Shown here piece after piece: positions 52,395 through 62,400 of a DNA stretch of 64,000 nt. Each line of letters opens with the position of its first letter. Position 1 is the first letter of the stretch. The notes under the pieces were generated by a model. It was not told the DNA's origin, searched no databases, and worked only from the letters and a program-made list of their open reading frames with translations. The translations under genes were made by a program, and so were the position numbers. Where the stretch lies: assembly GCA_013112585.1 (NCBI GenBank), contig JABFGH010000022.1, positions 1 to 64,000 on the forward strand, given 5' to 3'. Source of the stretch: Ignavibacteriota bacterium (GTDB taxonomy: Bacteria; Bacteroidota; Ignavibacteria; Ignavibacteriales; Melioribacteraceae).

Positions 52395-53047
52395 GATGGC
52401 TTACCAAGCATGCTTCAAATATTGAAACTGACAATTTATCGGGCAAATTTCGCAGCAGGAGATTAAAAATTCTCCTTTCTAAAATTAAAAATCTAAATTC
52501 AGTAAATACCCAAATTATTGATATTGGCGGCTCAAATTATTTTTGGGAAACTCTCGGCAAAGAAGATCACATCAATTTTAACTTAACATTAGTAAATAAA
52601 GAAAAAAATCACATTAAAGGTTTTAAGGGTATTATTGCTGATGCAGCTAATTTACAATTCATTAAAAACAATGCCTTCGATTTATGTTTCTCGAATTCCG
52701 TAATCGAGCATTTACCAACTTTTGATGAGCAGAAGCAAATGGCGGAAAGTATTTTGCGAATTGCACCATATCATTTCATTCAAACACCGGCATATATTTT
52801 TCCGGTTGAACCCCATTTTTTATTTCCGTTTTTCCATTGGCTGCCGGAGTTTATTCGTATTAAACTTTTACAGAATTTTAGATTGGGCTGGTATGAAAAA
52901 CTGCCGGAATTTCATAGAGCTGAAACATTAGTGAAATCAATTAGGATTATGAAAAAGCGTGAGTTGAAAAAAATGTTTCCGGGTTCGCATATTATTACGG
53001 AATATGTATTATTTTTGCCTAAGTCTTACATTGTAACAAACTTATAA
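52391..53047 (+). CDS. Class I SAM-dependent methyltransferase
   Basis: 218 residues. The motif I region TQIIDIGGSNYFWE and the later AFDLCFSNSVIEHLP are the usual SAM-binding and post-I blocks. The rest (WLPEFIRIKLLQNFRLGWYE) resembles methyltransferases in surface polysaccharide clusters. The acceptor is unknown. It overlaps the EnvC-like gene (ATGA) and leads into the flippase, so it likely belongs to the same transcript and modifies a glycan. Confidence 0.75.
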   Translation: MRWLTKHASNIETDNLSGKFRSRRLKILLSKIKNLNSVNTQIIDIGGSNYFWETLGKEDHINFNLTLVNKEKNHIKGFKGIIADAANLQFIKNNAFDLCFSNSVIEHLPTFDEQKQMAESILRIAPYHFIQTPAYIFPVEPHFLFPFFHWLPEFIRIKLLQNFRLGWYEKLPEFHRAETLVKSIRIMKKRELKKMFPGSHIITEYVLFLPKSYIVTNL

Positions 53048-53064
53048 CAACAGCCGCTAAAGTA

Positions 53065-54339
53065 TTGATTAAACCACAGCATAAAAATCTTGTTTATAAT
53101 TTTTCTTCATTAACCCTATTCCAAATATCAAATTATATTTTTCCATTAATAACTTTTCCATATTTAGTTAGAGTACTTGGACCAGAAAAATATGGATTGA
53201 TTAGTTTTGCAGCTGCGTTTGTGCTTTACTTTAACATTATTACAGATTATGGTTTTAATATTACTGCAACAAAGGCAATTTCATTAAACCGGGATAATAA
53301 AATTAAAATCAGTGAAATTATAAGTAATATTTTTATGATAAAACTGGGTTTGTTTTTGCTTTGCACAATACTGTTTTTCCTTATTGTTTTAAGCTTCTCA
53401 AAATTTAGTAACGATCTATTAATTTATGTTTACAGTTTCTATTCTCTAATTGGGTTAGTATTGCTGCCGAACTGGGTATTTCAGGGTTTAGAAAAAATGA
53501 AGTTTATAGCCATAATAAATATTGCAGTTAAAGTTTTCTGGGTGATAAGCATATTCATATTTATTAAATCGGAAAGTGATTATCTCCTTTTAGTTTTGCT
53601 TAACAGCTTTTCTATAATTTTAATCAGTTTTATAAGTTTACTGGTAATTTATTTTTTATTCAAAATAAAATTTGTCAAACCGAGTTATGCAGAAATAAAA
53701 TTACTACTGTTTGAAGGCTGGTATATTTTTATCTCAACTGCTTCAATCTCACTATACACGAACAGTAATATTTTTATTTTAGGACTTTTTGCAAGCAATG
53801 AAATTGTAGGATATTTTTCTGCCGCTGATAAAATAAGAATGGCTTTTCAAAATATTACAAGTTCAGCCGGGCAAGTTATATTTCCTTATTTATCAAATTT
53901 ATTTAAGAATGGTTTTAACTCAGCCGTTACCTTTATTAAAAAGTATATTGCTTCTGGATCAGTTCTACTTTTCTCTTTAACAGTTGTTATGTTTATTACT
54001 GCACCTTGGGTTATAGATATTGTACTTGGTCCAAAATATGAAACTTCACTGCCAATTTTTAGAATACTAATTTTTCTTCCTTTAATAATATTTTACAGCA
54101 ACGCACTCGGTATTCAAATAATGATAAATTTAGGATACAATAAAGAATTTACAAAAGTTGTTCTAACGGCAGGCATAATCAGTATAATGCTTTCTTTTAT
54201 ATTTGTACCAATGTATTTAGAAATAGGACTGGCAATTATAATGCTTTTAGTAGAACTGATTGTAAGTTTAGGAATGCTTAATTTTGTTTTGAGAAAAAAT
54301 ATATTATCTATAAAAAAAGTTGAACTAAATCAAAAATGA
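53065..54339 (+). CDS. Oligosaccharide flippase (Wzx/RfbX type)
   Basis: 424 residues from a TTG start with about 12 membrane helices. The N-terminal NFSSLTLFQISNYIFPLITFP and RVLGPEKYGLISFA segment is the classic start of polysaccharide flippases. It should move lipid-linked glycan units across the inner membrane. The surrounding glycosyltransferase genes support this. It overlaps glf by ATGA. Confidence 0.88.
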   Translation: MIKPQHKNLVYNFSSLTLFQISNYIFPLITFPYLVRVLGPEKYGLISFAAAFVLYFNIITDYGFNITATKAISLNRDNKIKISEIISNIFMIKLGLFLLCTILFFLIVLSFSKFSNDLLIYVYSFYSLIGLVLLPNWVFQGLEKMKFIAIINIAVKVFWVISIFIFIKSESDYLLLVLLNSFSIILISFISLLVIYFLFKIKFVKPSYAEIKLLLFEGWYIFISTASISLYTNSNIFILGLFASNEIVGYFSAADKIRMAFQNITSSAGQVIFPYLSNLFKNGFNSAVTFIKKYIASGSVLLFSLTVVMFITAPWVIDIVLGPKYETSLPIFRILIFLPLIIFYSNALGIQIMINLGYNKEFTKVVLTAGIISIMLSFIFVPMYLEIGLAIIMLLVELIVSLGMLNFVLRKNILSIKKVELNQK

Positions 54340-55436
54340 TGTATGATTATCTAATAGTTGGAGCAGGATACGCAGGTTCAGTATTTGCTGAAAGAATAAC
54401 CTCTCAATTGAATAAAAAAGTTCTTCTAGTTGAAAAACGCAGCCACATTGGGGGCAACGCATACGATGAGTTTGATGAGCATGGAATACTAGTTCATAGG
54501 TATGGACCGCATATTTTTCATACAAATAGTAAAATGGTGTTTGAATATCTTTCTCAATTTACCGAATGGTTATTTTATGAGCACAAAGTTTTAGCAAAAT
54601 TGGGTAGTGAATTATATCCAATACCAATAAACAGATTAACTTTAAATAAACTTTACAATTTAAATCTGAAAGATGAAGAAGAAACAAAACATTATTTTGA
54701 TAAAGTGAAAGAGTTAAAGTATCCAATATTAAACTCTGAGGATATAATTGTAAGTCAAGTAGGAAGAGATTTATACGAAAAATTTTTTAAGTTTTATACC
54801 TATAAGCAATGGAATCTTATACCGTCGGAATTATCGGCGCAAGTCTGCGGAAGAATACCTGTTAGATTAAACGATGACTGCCGCTATTTTACTGACAAAT
54901 ATCAATTTATGCCGAAACATGGTTACACGAAACTATTTGAGAAGATGCTTGCAAATAAAAATATTGAGATAGTATTAGGTACAGATTACAAAAGCATTCT
55001 AAACGATGTGAAAATTAATAAGCTGATTTACACGGGTCCAATAGATTACTTTTTCGATAATGAATTCGGAAAGCTGCCTTACAGATCAATTGAATTTGAA
55101 TGGAAGCATTTTAATAAAGTACAGGCACAAGAAACAGCACAAATTAATTATGTTGAAAAAGAAGTAAATTACACTCGTGTAGTGGAGCATAAGCAATTGA
55201 CAGGGCAGAAAGTAGACGGTACAACATTAAGTTATGAATACGCAAGAGCGGAAGGGGAACCATTTTATCCAATCCCAACAAACGATAATCGAGATTTATA
55301 TTTGAAATATCGTAAAGAAGCAGACAAGCTAAAATCAGTTATATTTTGCGGTAGGTTAGCAGAATACCAGTACTACAACATGGATCAAGTTGTGGCAAAT
55401 ACATTAAAAAATTTCAAAGAGATGCATCATGCGTAG
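54336..55436 (+). CDS. glf: UDP-galactopyranose mutase
   Basis: 366 residues. The FAD-binding start DYLIVGAGYAGSVFAER and the KRSHIGGNAYDE and HRYGPHIFHT blocks mark a bacterial Glf. YTRVVEHKQLTG and the YPIPTNDNRDLYLKY region complete the family signature. It converts UDP-galactopyranose to UDP-galactofuranose, so the surface glycan probably contains galactofuranose. It overlaps its neighbours on both sides. Confidence 0.95.
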   Translation: MMYDYLIVGAGYAGSVFAERITSQLNKKVLLVEKRSHIGGNAYDEFDEHGILVHRYGPHIFHTNSKMVFEYLSQFTEWLFYEHKVLAKLGSELYPIPINRLTLNKLYNLNLKDEEETKHYFDKVKELKYPILNSEDIIVSQVGRDLYEKFFKFYTYKQWNLIPSELSAQVCGRIPVRLNDDCRYFTDKYQFMPKHGYTKLFEKMLANKNIEIVLGTDYKSILNDVKINKLIYTGPIDYFFDNEFGKLPYRSIEFEWKHFNKVQAQETAQINYVEKEVNYTRVVEHKQLTGQKVDGTTLSYEYARAEGEPFYPIPTNDNRDLYLKYRKEADKLKSVIFCGRLAEYQYYNMDQVVANTLKNFKEMHHA

Positions 55437-56337
55437 TGAGCCATTAGTTACTGTTAATATACTATCATTTAACCGAAAGGAAGAACTGCGCATAACGCTT
55501 ACAAAAGTTTTTGAACAAGATTATAAGAATATTGAAGTGATAGTAGTTGATAATGCATCGGAAGACGGTACTCAGCGAATGGTGCAGAGTGAATTTCCGG
55601 CGGTAAAATTAATACAGCTTAAAAAGAACATTGGCATTGCCGGCTGGAACAAGGGTTTTGAAGCAGCAAAAGGGGAGTATGTTTTGGTGCTGGATGATGA
55701 TAGTTACCCGGAGAAGGAAACAATATGTGATGGGGTAAAGGCTTTTAATGAGGGTAATAAAAAACTTGGAATAGTTGCATTCAAAATTTATAATAATCGT
55801 TACAATTTTTACGAAACTGAAGGATTTACAAAAAAACCGAGGTTTTTTGTTGGATGCGGTGCAATGATATCTAAAAATGTTCTGAATCATGTTGGATTTT
55901 TCAACAGTCAGTATTTTATTTACTATCATGAACTTGATTATTCTGCTAGGTGTTATGATAATGATTATGATATTATTCTGCACAGCACTGCTCAGGTTAT
56001 TCATAATCAAACATTAAAATCTAGAGGTGAAAATAACACTAATCCATTTCAATCCGGCTATCGCTATAAGTATTACTTTTTAAGCTATTCTATATTTCTC
56101 ATACAAAACTTCAATTTAAATTATACCTCTATATATTTAATTAAATGGTGGTGCAATAGACTACTAGTCTGTATTAAAATGAATTACTGGGTAGAATTTT
56201 TTCAATCATCATTATTAGTTCTAAAAGAGATGAAAAAAATACGTGGAAAGAAAAAAATACTTAAGCCGGCAATACAAAAATATTACGATTATGGAAATAT
56301 AGAATTATTTGATAGGAATTATTTTGGTAAAAAATGA
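55429..56337 (+). CDS. Family 2 glycosyltransferase
   Basis: 302 residues. The N-terminus PLVTVNILSFNRKEEL, the NIGIAGWNKGFEAAKGEYVLVLDDDS block (about residues 66-91) and the YYHELDYSARC block are typical of GT2 enzymes. The nucleotide-binding aspartates lie in VLDDDS. It adds a sugar to the surface glycan, likely a rhamnosyl- or galactofuranosyl-type transferase, but the donor is not certain. It overlaps both neighbours. Confidence 0.88.
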   Translation: MRSEPLVTVNILSFNRKEELRITLTKVFEQDYKNIEVIVVDNASEDGTQRMVQSEFPAVKLIQLKKNIGIAGWNKGFEAAKGEYVLVLDDDSYPEKETICDGVKAFNEGNKKLGIVAFKIYNNRYNFYETEGFTKKPRFFVGCGAMISKNVLNHVGFFNSQYFIYYHELDYSARCYDNDYDIILHSTAQVIHNQTLKSRGENNTNPFQSGYRYKYYFLSYSIFLIQNFNLNYTSIYLIKWWCNRLLVCIKMNYWVEFFQSSLLVLKEMKKIRGKKKILKPAIQKYYDYGNIELFDRNYFGKK

Positions 56338-57497
56338 AGTCAGTACTTTATAAACCAACTTGGCGTATTTATTTTAATAATACAGCAGCTTATGCAATTT
56401 ATTTGATAACGCGGATGTTGGTGAAAAATAAAAAGAAGGGAAAAGGTCTTCTATTTATTAACACCGGGCAAATTGGGGATCTAGTCATATCAAGTGTTAT
56501 TTTGCTGAACGCACAAAAATTAAATTCTGGTTATAAAATTTATTTTCTTTTGCAGGAAAAATATATGGAACTATATTCAGATTATACAGGGAATGTTGAG
56601 TTTATTACTTGGCAAAAGGAAAAATATAAATACAATATAATTTATCGGATTTCTTTTCTAAACAAATTAAGATCACTAGGAATAAATAGAACCTATAATT
56701 TAACTGCCGCAAGGGGTATTACAAATGATGAATTATCCCTGCTTTCAGGTGCCGAAAAAGTATTTTGTTTAAGTTCGAATTGGAAATACCTAAAAAAACT
56801 TTTCGGCAATTTAATGGATAAAAAGTATGAACAAGTTTTAAACTTTGGAACTTTAAATGAATATGAAAAGCATACAGAACTAATTAAGTTCATAACGTCC
56901 GACAGTATATTCATGAATAAAACACATATTTATTTATCATCCGATGTTGTAAAGAGAACCCAAGGAAAAGTTAAATTCTTGGATGATAATTCTGATCAAT
57001 CTTATGTAGTTATAGCCCCTATGTCTGACACAATTGAAAAAGATTGGAGTTTTGAAAACTATAAAGAACTGATTGTTCAAATTGTTGAAAACACAAATTA
57101 TTTAATCATACTGATTGGAACAAATAAACAGAATATACATTTTAGATCAATTGAAAAATTTAATCCTTCAAGAATAATGAACACTGCCGGTAGGTACAGT
57201 CTTTTAGAAAGCGCAATTATAGTTAAAAACTCATTGCTTTATATAGGCAATGATTCCGGGTTTACACATATAGCAAAAGCACTTGGAACACCATTGTTAG
57301 GAATTGTGGGCGGCGGATATTGGAAGAGTTTTTTCCCTTATAATATTTCTTCAACAGAAAAATATTTATATGATGAATGTGAGTACTCTGGTTGCGAATT
57401 ACGGTGCATGTTTTCGCAAAAATATTGCTTGACTAATGTTACACCGCGAGATGCATTTAACCACATTGCGGATCTAATTCCCCAAAAACGTAAGTAA
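56334..57497 (+). CDS. Family 9 (heptosyltransferase-type) glycosyltransferase
   Basis: 387 residues. The GT9 pattern shows in INTGQIGDLVISSVI near the N-terminus and GNDSGFTHIAKALGTPLLGI (about 305-324) near the C-terminus, including the conserved G-x-D-[ST]-G. It transfers a heptose or related sugar, probably onto lipid A-core or the surface glycan. It overlaps the GT2 gene and ends before a 45-bp gap to the GT4 gene. Confidence 0.85.
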   Translation: MKSVLYKPTWRIYFNNTAAYAIYLITRMLVKNKKKGKGLLFINTGQIGDLVISSVILLNAQKLNSGYKIYFLLQEKYMELYSDYTGNVEFITWQKEKYKYNIIYRISFLNKLRSLGINRTYNLTAARGITNDELSLLSGAEKVFCLSSNWKYLKKLFGNLMDKKYEQVLNFGTLNEYEKHTELIKFITSDSIFMNKTHIYLSSDVVKRTQGKVKFLDDNSDQSYVVIAPMSDTIEKDWSFENYKELIVQIVENTNYLIILIGTNKQNIHFRSIEKFNPSRIMNTAGRYSLLESAIIVKNSLLYIGNDSGFTHIAKALGTPLLGIVGGGYWKSFFPYNISSTEKYLYDECEYSGCELRCMFSQKYCLTNVTPRDAFNHIADLIPQKRK

Positions 57498-57542
57498 TTT
57501 TACGCACTATAATTTTTTTTTAATATACTTAGGACTTTTATT

Positions 57543-58610
57543 TTGAAAATTCTTGAACTCACCCGTTTATTCTACCCCTCTTTAGGAGGAATTGAAAAGT
57601 TTGTTGATGACAGATTAAAAATTTATCAGCACCTTAAATATAATTTTAAAGTAATCACAACTACACAAACCGAGCGGCAGATATCAGGGACAACCAAAAA
57701 TAAAGATGTGACATACTTAAAAAGTTTTTCCCCTTATGAAATAACATTTGGACTCAAGCGTGTTCTCAAATCGGATTATGATATTTTAAGTGTAAATCAG
57801 TTTGGTTATCATTATGCAGATTATGCGATAATGAAAGCTTTTCGGGCAGGAAAAAAAATTGTTGTAACGCCCCACTACTTATTTCATACAGATAGATATG
57901 CGGCTGTTAAAAATGCTTATTCCAAATTTCTTCTTCCTTCACTTCTAAAGAAGATTGACAGAATTATTTGTTTTACACAAACAGAAAAAGAATATTGGAT
58001 AAAGTCCTTTCCATTTACCGAAAAAAAATTATCTGTAATTCCACATTACTTTAAACCGGCTAATTTAAATTCTGTCCCTGATAATTCTGATCGAGAATAT
58101 TATTTTTTGTACCTAGGCAGGGGAGCAAAAAACAAAAGAATCGATTTGCTAATTAAGGCATTTAATTCTTCAAATTTAGATTATGGTTTATACTTAACAA
58201 TTTATGAAGATGAACTTTCCGATGAATTAAATACTATTGTAAAATCGAATGCAAAAATTAAATTACTTGGCAGAATTAAAGAAGAAGAAAAACATCTGCT
58301 GCTTTCCAAATGTTCTGCATTAATTTTGCCTACAGATTTTGAAGCATTCGGCATTGTCTGTTTAGAGGCATCCTTTTACGAGAAACCAATTTTATGCAGC
58401 AGCCTTTCTGTTTTATGTGAAATTTTAGATGATCGAGGCGTTCTATTTTTTAATAATGATATAAAATCTATATCCAATTCATTGATCAAATTGGGTCAAT
58501 TAAATAAAAATGAAAGAGCTGCAATGGGAAAAATCAATAAGGAAAATTTACAAAAGTATAATTTTGAAAAAGTCGTAGATTTATATAGTGAGTTATTTAA
58601 GTCTCTTTAA
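57543..58610 (+). CDS. Family 4 glycosyltransferase
   Basis: 355 residues from a TTG start. Typical GT4 features: the N-terminal LELTRLFYPSLGGIEKFVDD, the nucleotide-binding FLYLGRGAKNKRIDLLIKAF, and the E-x7-E motif in FEAFGIVCLEASFYEKP. It adds a sugar to the surface glycan with retention of configuration. The acceptor and donor are not known. Confidence 0.87.
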   Translation: MKILELTRLFYPSLGGIEKFVDDRLKIYQHLKYNFKVITTTQTERQISGTTKNKDVTYLKSFSPYEITFGLKRVLKSDYDILSVNQFGYHYADYAIMKAFRAGKKIVVTPHYLFHTDRYAAVKNAYSKFLLPSLLKKIDRIICFTQTEKEYWIKSFPFTEKKLSVIPHYFKPANLNSVPDNSDREYYFLYLGRGAKNKRIDLLIKAFNSSNLDYGLYLTIYEDELSDELNTIVKSNAKIKLLGRIKEEEKHLLLSKCSALILPTDFEAFGIVCLEASFYEKPILCSSLSVLCEILDDRGVLFFNNDIKSISNSLIKLGQLNKNERAAMGKINKENLQKYNFEKVVDLYSELFKSL

Positions 58611-58648
58611 TCTATTTGTTCTTGAATAAATTACAGTGGGGTACTTAT

Positions 58649-59386
58649 TCATTTAGAATTTCTGAAGTATAGTTTTTTAAGAAAAAATAAATTAGACCGT
58701 AAATACCTCCCAAACAATCTACCCGGTTCTTTAAATAATCTATAAACCCATTCCAAACCGGAATTATACAACCATTTTGGTGAGGTGCGTTTGCTTCCGG
58801 ATAATACATCAAAAAATCCGCCTACACTAAAAATACAGTTTGCATTAATTTTATCTTTGTTCTCCTGAATCCAAAGCTCCGAAAGTGGTAAGCCCATACC
58901 GACTATAAGCACATTGGCTTTTGAAGCATTAATCTTTTCTATTATACTATCGCTCTCATTCTCTTTATCAAAATATCCATGATGAAAATCCGTAAGGTTT
59001 AAGTTTGGAAATTTTCTTTTCATTACTTCGGCAGACTTAGATATTATCTCCGAGGTTCCTCCAAGAAAAAAGAGGTTTGCATTATTCTGTTCAAATACTT
59101 TTTTCATTCCGTCAAAAAATGAATAAGTAAAAACAACTTTATTGATTGAGTTACCTGAAAGCTTTTTTATTGCCCATACAATACTGTATCCATCTGCAAT
59201 AATAAAATCTGACTTGTTTAATGCTTCTTTAAATTTTAAGTTTTTATTAGCGGTATAATATGAATGAGAATTGAGATAAAAAAAAGTTCTTTTTGAATTT
59301 GATTTTATAGTCTCATCAATTTTACTGAGATATTCATTTTCATCAGTAATGTTTACAAAACAAGGTTCAAAAAGGTATTTCATCAT
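58649..59386 (-). CDS. WecB/TagA/CpsF family glycosyltransferase
   Basis: 245 residues, converging with the GT4 gene. The family blocks are clear: SDFIIADGYSIVWA, LFFLGGTSEIISKSAE, VGMGLPLSELWIQEN, VGGFFDVLSG and WLYNSGLEWVYRLFKEPGRL. Such enzymes add the second sugar to a lipid-linked starter, often N-acetylmannosamine-type (WecG/TagA). It completes a set for initiating surface glycan assembly, although the initiating enzyme is not in the window. Confidence 0.9.
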   Translation of the reverse strand: MMKYLFEPCFVNITDENEYLSKIDETIKSNSKRTFFYLNSHSYYTANKNLKFKEALNKSDFIIADGYSIVWAIKKLSGNSINKVVFTYSFFDGMKKVFEQNNANLFFLGGTSEIISKSAEVMKRKFPNLNLTDFHHGYFDKENESDSIIEKINASKANVLIVGMGLPLSELWIQENKDKINANCIFSVGGFFDVLSGSKRTSPKWLYNSGLEWVYRLFKEPGRLFGRYLRSNLFFLKKLYFRNSK

Positions 59387-59446
59387 AGTAAAAAGTTGAA
59401 TATATTTTAATATCGGTTACTTAAAAGTAAGAGAAGAAATCACTTA

Positions 59447-62400
59447 ATGAAAACAAAAATTTTTAGCTGCATCATATTAATTGCAGCCTTCCTAAACAGC
59501 TACGGGCAGTCAAATTATATTACTGAAAAAATAATCGGAAATAAATTTGAGCTAATTTTCAAAAATGAAATTCCTTTTAATCTTGAAAAGAAAGAGAACA
59601 AAAATATTATCAAGTTTCAAGGTTTCATGGATGAATCAAAACCGGGTGAATTTATTCTTCCTGCAAAAGATATTTTCATAAACATCCCCGCCAATACAAC
59701 TCCATCGGTAAAATTAATTCCTATTAAAACAACAAGTATAAATGCACTGCCGGCTATAAACCCAAATGTTTTAAGAATTAATGATTCAACCAAAATTTAT
59801 ACTGAGGTAAGTGAGCCGGTTTTAAGACGCGATGAAAATCTGTTTAGTGTGAAAGGCTTTTTATGGATTGGTAATCAATACTGTATTCATTTATCGGTTA
59901 AACCTTTTTACTACAATTTTAACAAACGAGCCTCAATAAAATTAGACGAATACCAAATTCAATTAAGTTTTGATAAAAATTTAGATGTGAGTGAAAATTC
60001 AGAAATAAAAAGAGATGAATTAATTGCTAATAAGAAATATTTATTTCCGGCAGATAAAAAGGATTATATAGGAGATGTTATTACATCAGATGATTGGATA
60101 GATTTTTCAAAAACTTATTTGAAGATCGGTACTTCTGAAGATGCGATTTACAGAATCAGCAAGCAAAATTTACTCTCTGCAAATGTACCCGCAAATAGTA
60201 TTAACCCAAAAACATTTAAAATGTATTGGAAGGGGAATGAGATACCGATTTTGGTATCGGGTGAACAAGACAATCAATTTGACGATAACGACTTTATTGA
60301 ATTTGTTGGTAGAAAAAATTACGGCGATGAAAATTATAGAGAGCCCGCAGAATATAATGAACCTTACACCGAGTATATAAACAAATACAGTGATACTACC
60401 ATTTATTGGCTTACCTGGGATGGAGCAGATGGAAAGCGAACGCAAACTGAATTAGTAGTGAATGGAAGTACAACTGACACGTTAGAATATTACGATGAAC
60501 TAATTCATGTCGAAACTAATCACTGGTACGATTTTGCCTTAGGGGGTTCTTCTGTAAGAAGAGAGTACCCATTCATTTATGAAAACGAAACCTGGAATTG
60601 GTGGGGACAAAATGTTGGAACAAGAAATTTCGGATTTACTGCTTCAGAATTGTATCCGAATAAGCCTGCAAATGCGTATGTGAAACTGCAAAGCTGGTCC
60701 ACAAACCAAAGTACAAATGCTCATTTACTTCACCTTAAGATCAACAGCAATCCTTCTGCTTATGATTCCGGTTATATAGACAAGTACGAAGTTAAAACAC
60801 TTCATGCGGCTTTCAGTTCGGATATCTTATCAAATGGTTCAAACACATTAAAGACTATTTCGGAAGCAACTCTTTCAAATCCTAATAGATGCTTTGGTGA
60901 TTGGTGGGAAATTGAATATCCGCGATACTTAAAAGTAATGAACGACTCACTGCTTTTTGCTTATAGAAATTTAACCGCACCGGTATTTAGTAATGTTAAA
61001 CTAACAAATATTCAATCGCCTAATATTACTCTTTATAAATTTTATGATGATTACAATAATATCAAAGTCACAAACTTTAATAGAACAAGTGATGTTATAA
61101 CTTTCGCCGATACCGTGCATCAAGGGCAGAAGTATATTATTACGGAAAATGCAAAAATTAAAAGCCCTGTTATTTATTCAACCAAACAGTTTGTTAATTT
61201 AAGCAATCCATCAAATCAAGCAGATTATATATTGATCACTCATCCAATGTTTATTTCCGTAGCTGAAACCTACATCAGTTTTATTGAAAGTAATTATGGC
61301 GTAACTACAAAATTAATTAATGTGTATGATATTTATGACGAATTTAATTACGGTTTTTTTGCACCGGAGCCGATCAAAGATTTTTTAATGACAGCCTCAT
61401 CAAATTGGCAGCAGCCTGCACCGAAAAATGTTTTTATTGTCGGCAGGGCTAATTACGATTTCCACGGTTACAAAACTACTTATTTTAATAGTCCGGTGGA
61501 GCCGAATTATGTCCCATCCTACGGAGTGCCGGTTAGTGATAATTGGTTTGTTATTTGGGATAGCACAGGCGCGGCAATTCCGCAAATGAATATCGGGCGA
61601 TTACCCGCAAGGTCGGTTGAAGAATTTCAGCACTTTTTTTCAAAACATCAAAATTATATTTCCAAAAATATTACTGATTGGAATAAAAAATATTTGATGC
61701 TTACCGGCGGTAATTTTACTAATCCATCTCAAATTGCACGTTTAAAACAAGTAAATGATTTTATTGCCGATAATCATGTTTCACCCGCACCTATTGGAGG
61801 AATTGCAACTCACTTTTATAAAACCGCAAATCCTGTTACCAACTTTGGTCCCTACCCGCCTGAATTTGTGCAGAAAACATTTGAGGAGGGTTCGGTGTTT
61901 ATTTCATATTTAGGTCATAGCGGAACACAGACCTGGGATAATAGTATTACCGATCCCACTCAACTTGATAATCTTGTTGATCGAAATCCCCTGATAAGTG
62001 ATTTTGGGTGTTCAACAGCAAAATTTGCAGAGCCGGATATAACTTCTTTCTCAGAGTTATTCGTTAATGGTTTAAATGGTCAAGCTATTGCTTATGTGGG
62101 CAACACATCATTAGGGTATGAATCGACGGCTACAACTTATCCAAGATACTTTTATGGAAAAATATTACGCGATTCTGTTTATAGTTTGGGCGATGCACAT
62201 AGACTTTCAAAAATTGATATGCTAAACGAAATAAGTTCTTCGGGAACGTATGAAGTTTTTTCCTACACTAATACATTGGTCGGTGATCCAATTATAAATT
62301 TGCCTATTCCTGCAAAGCCCAATCTTACAATAAGTTCTGATGGGATTACCTTTACTCCTTCTATTCCGATTGACAATAAAGATAGTTTACAAGTGACTAT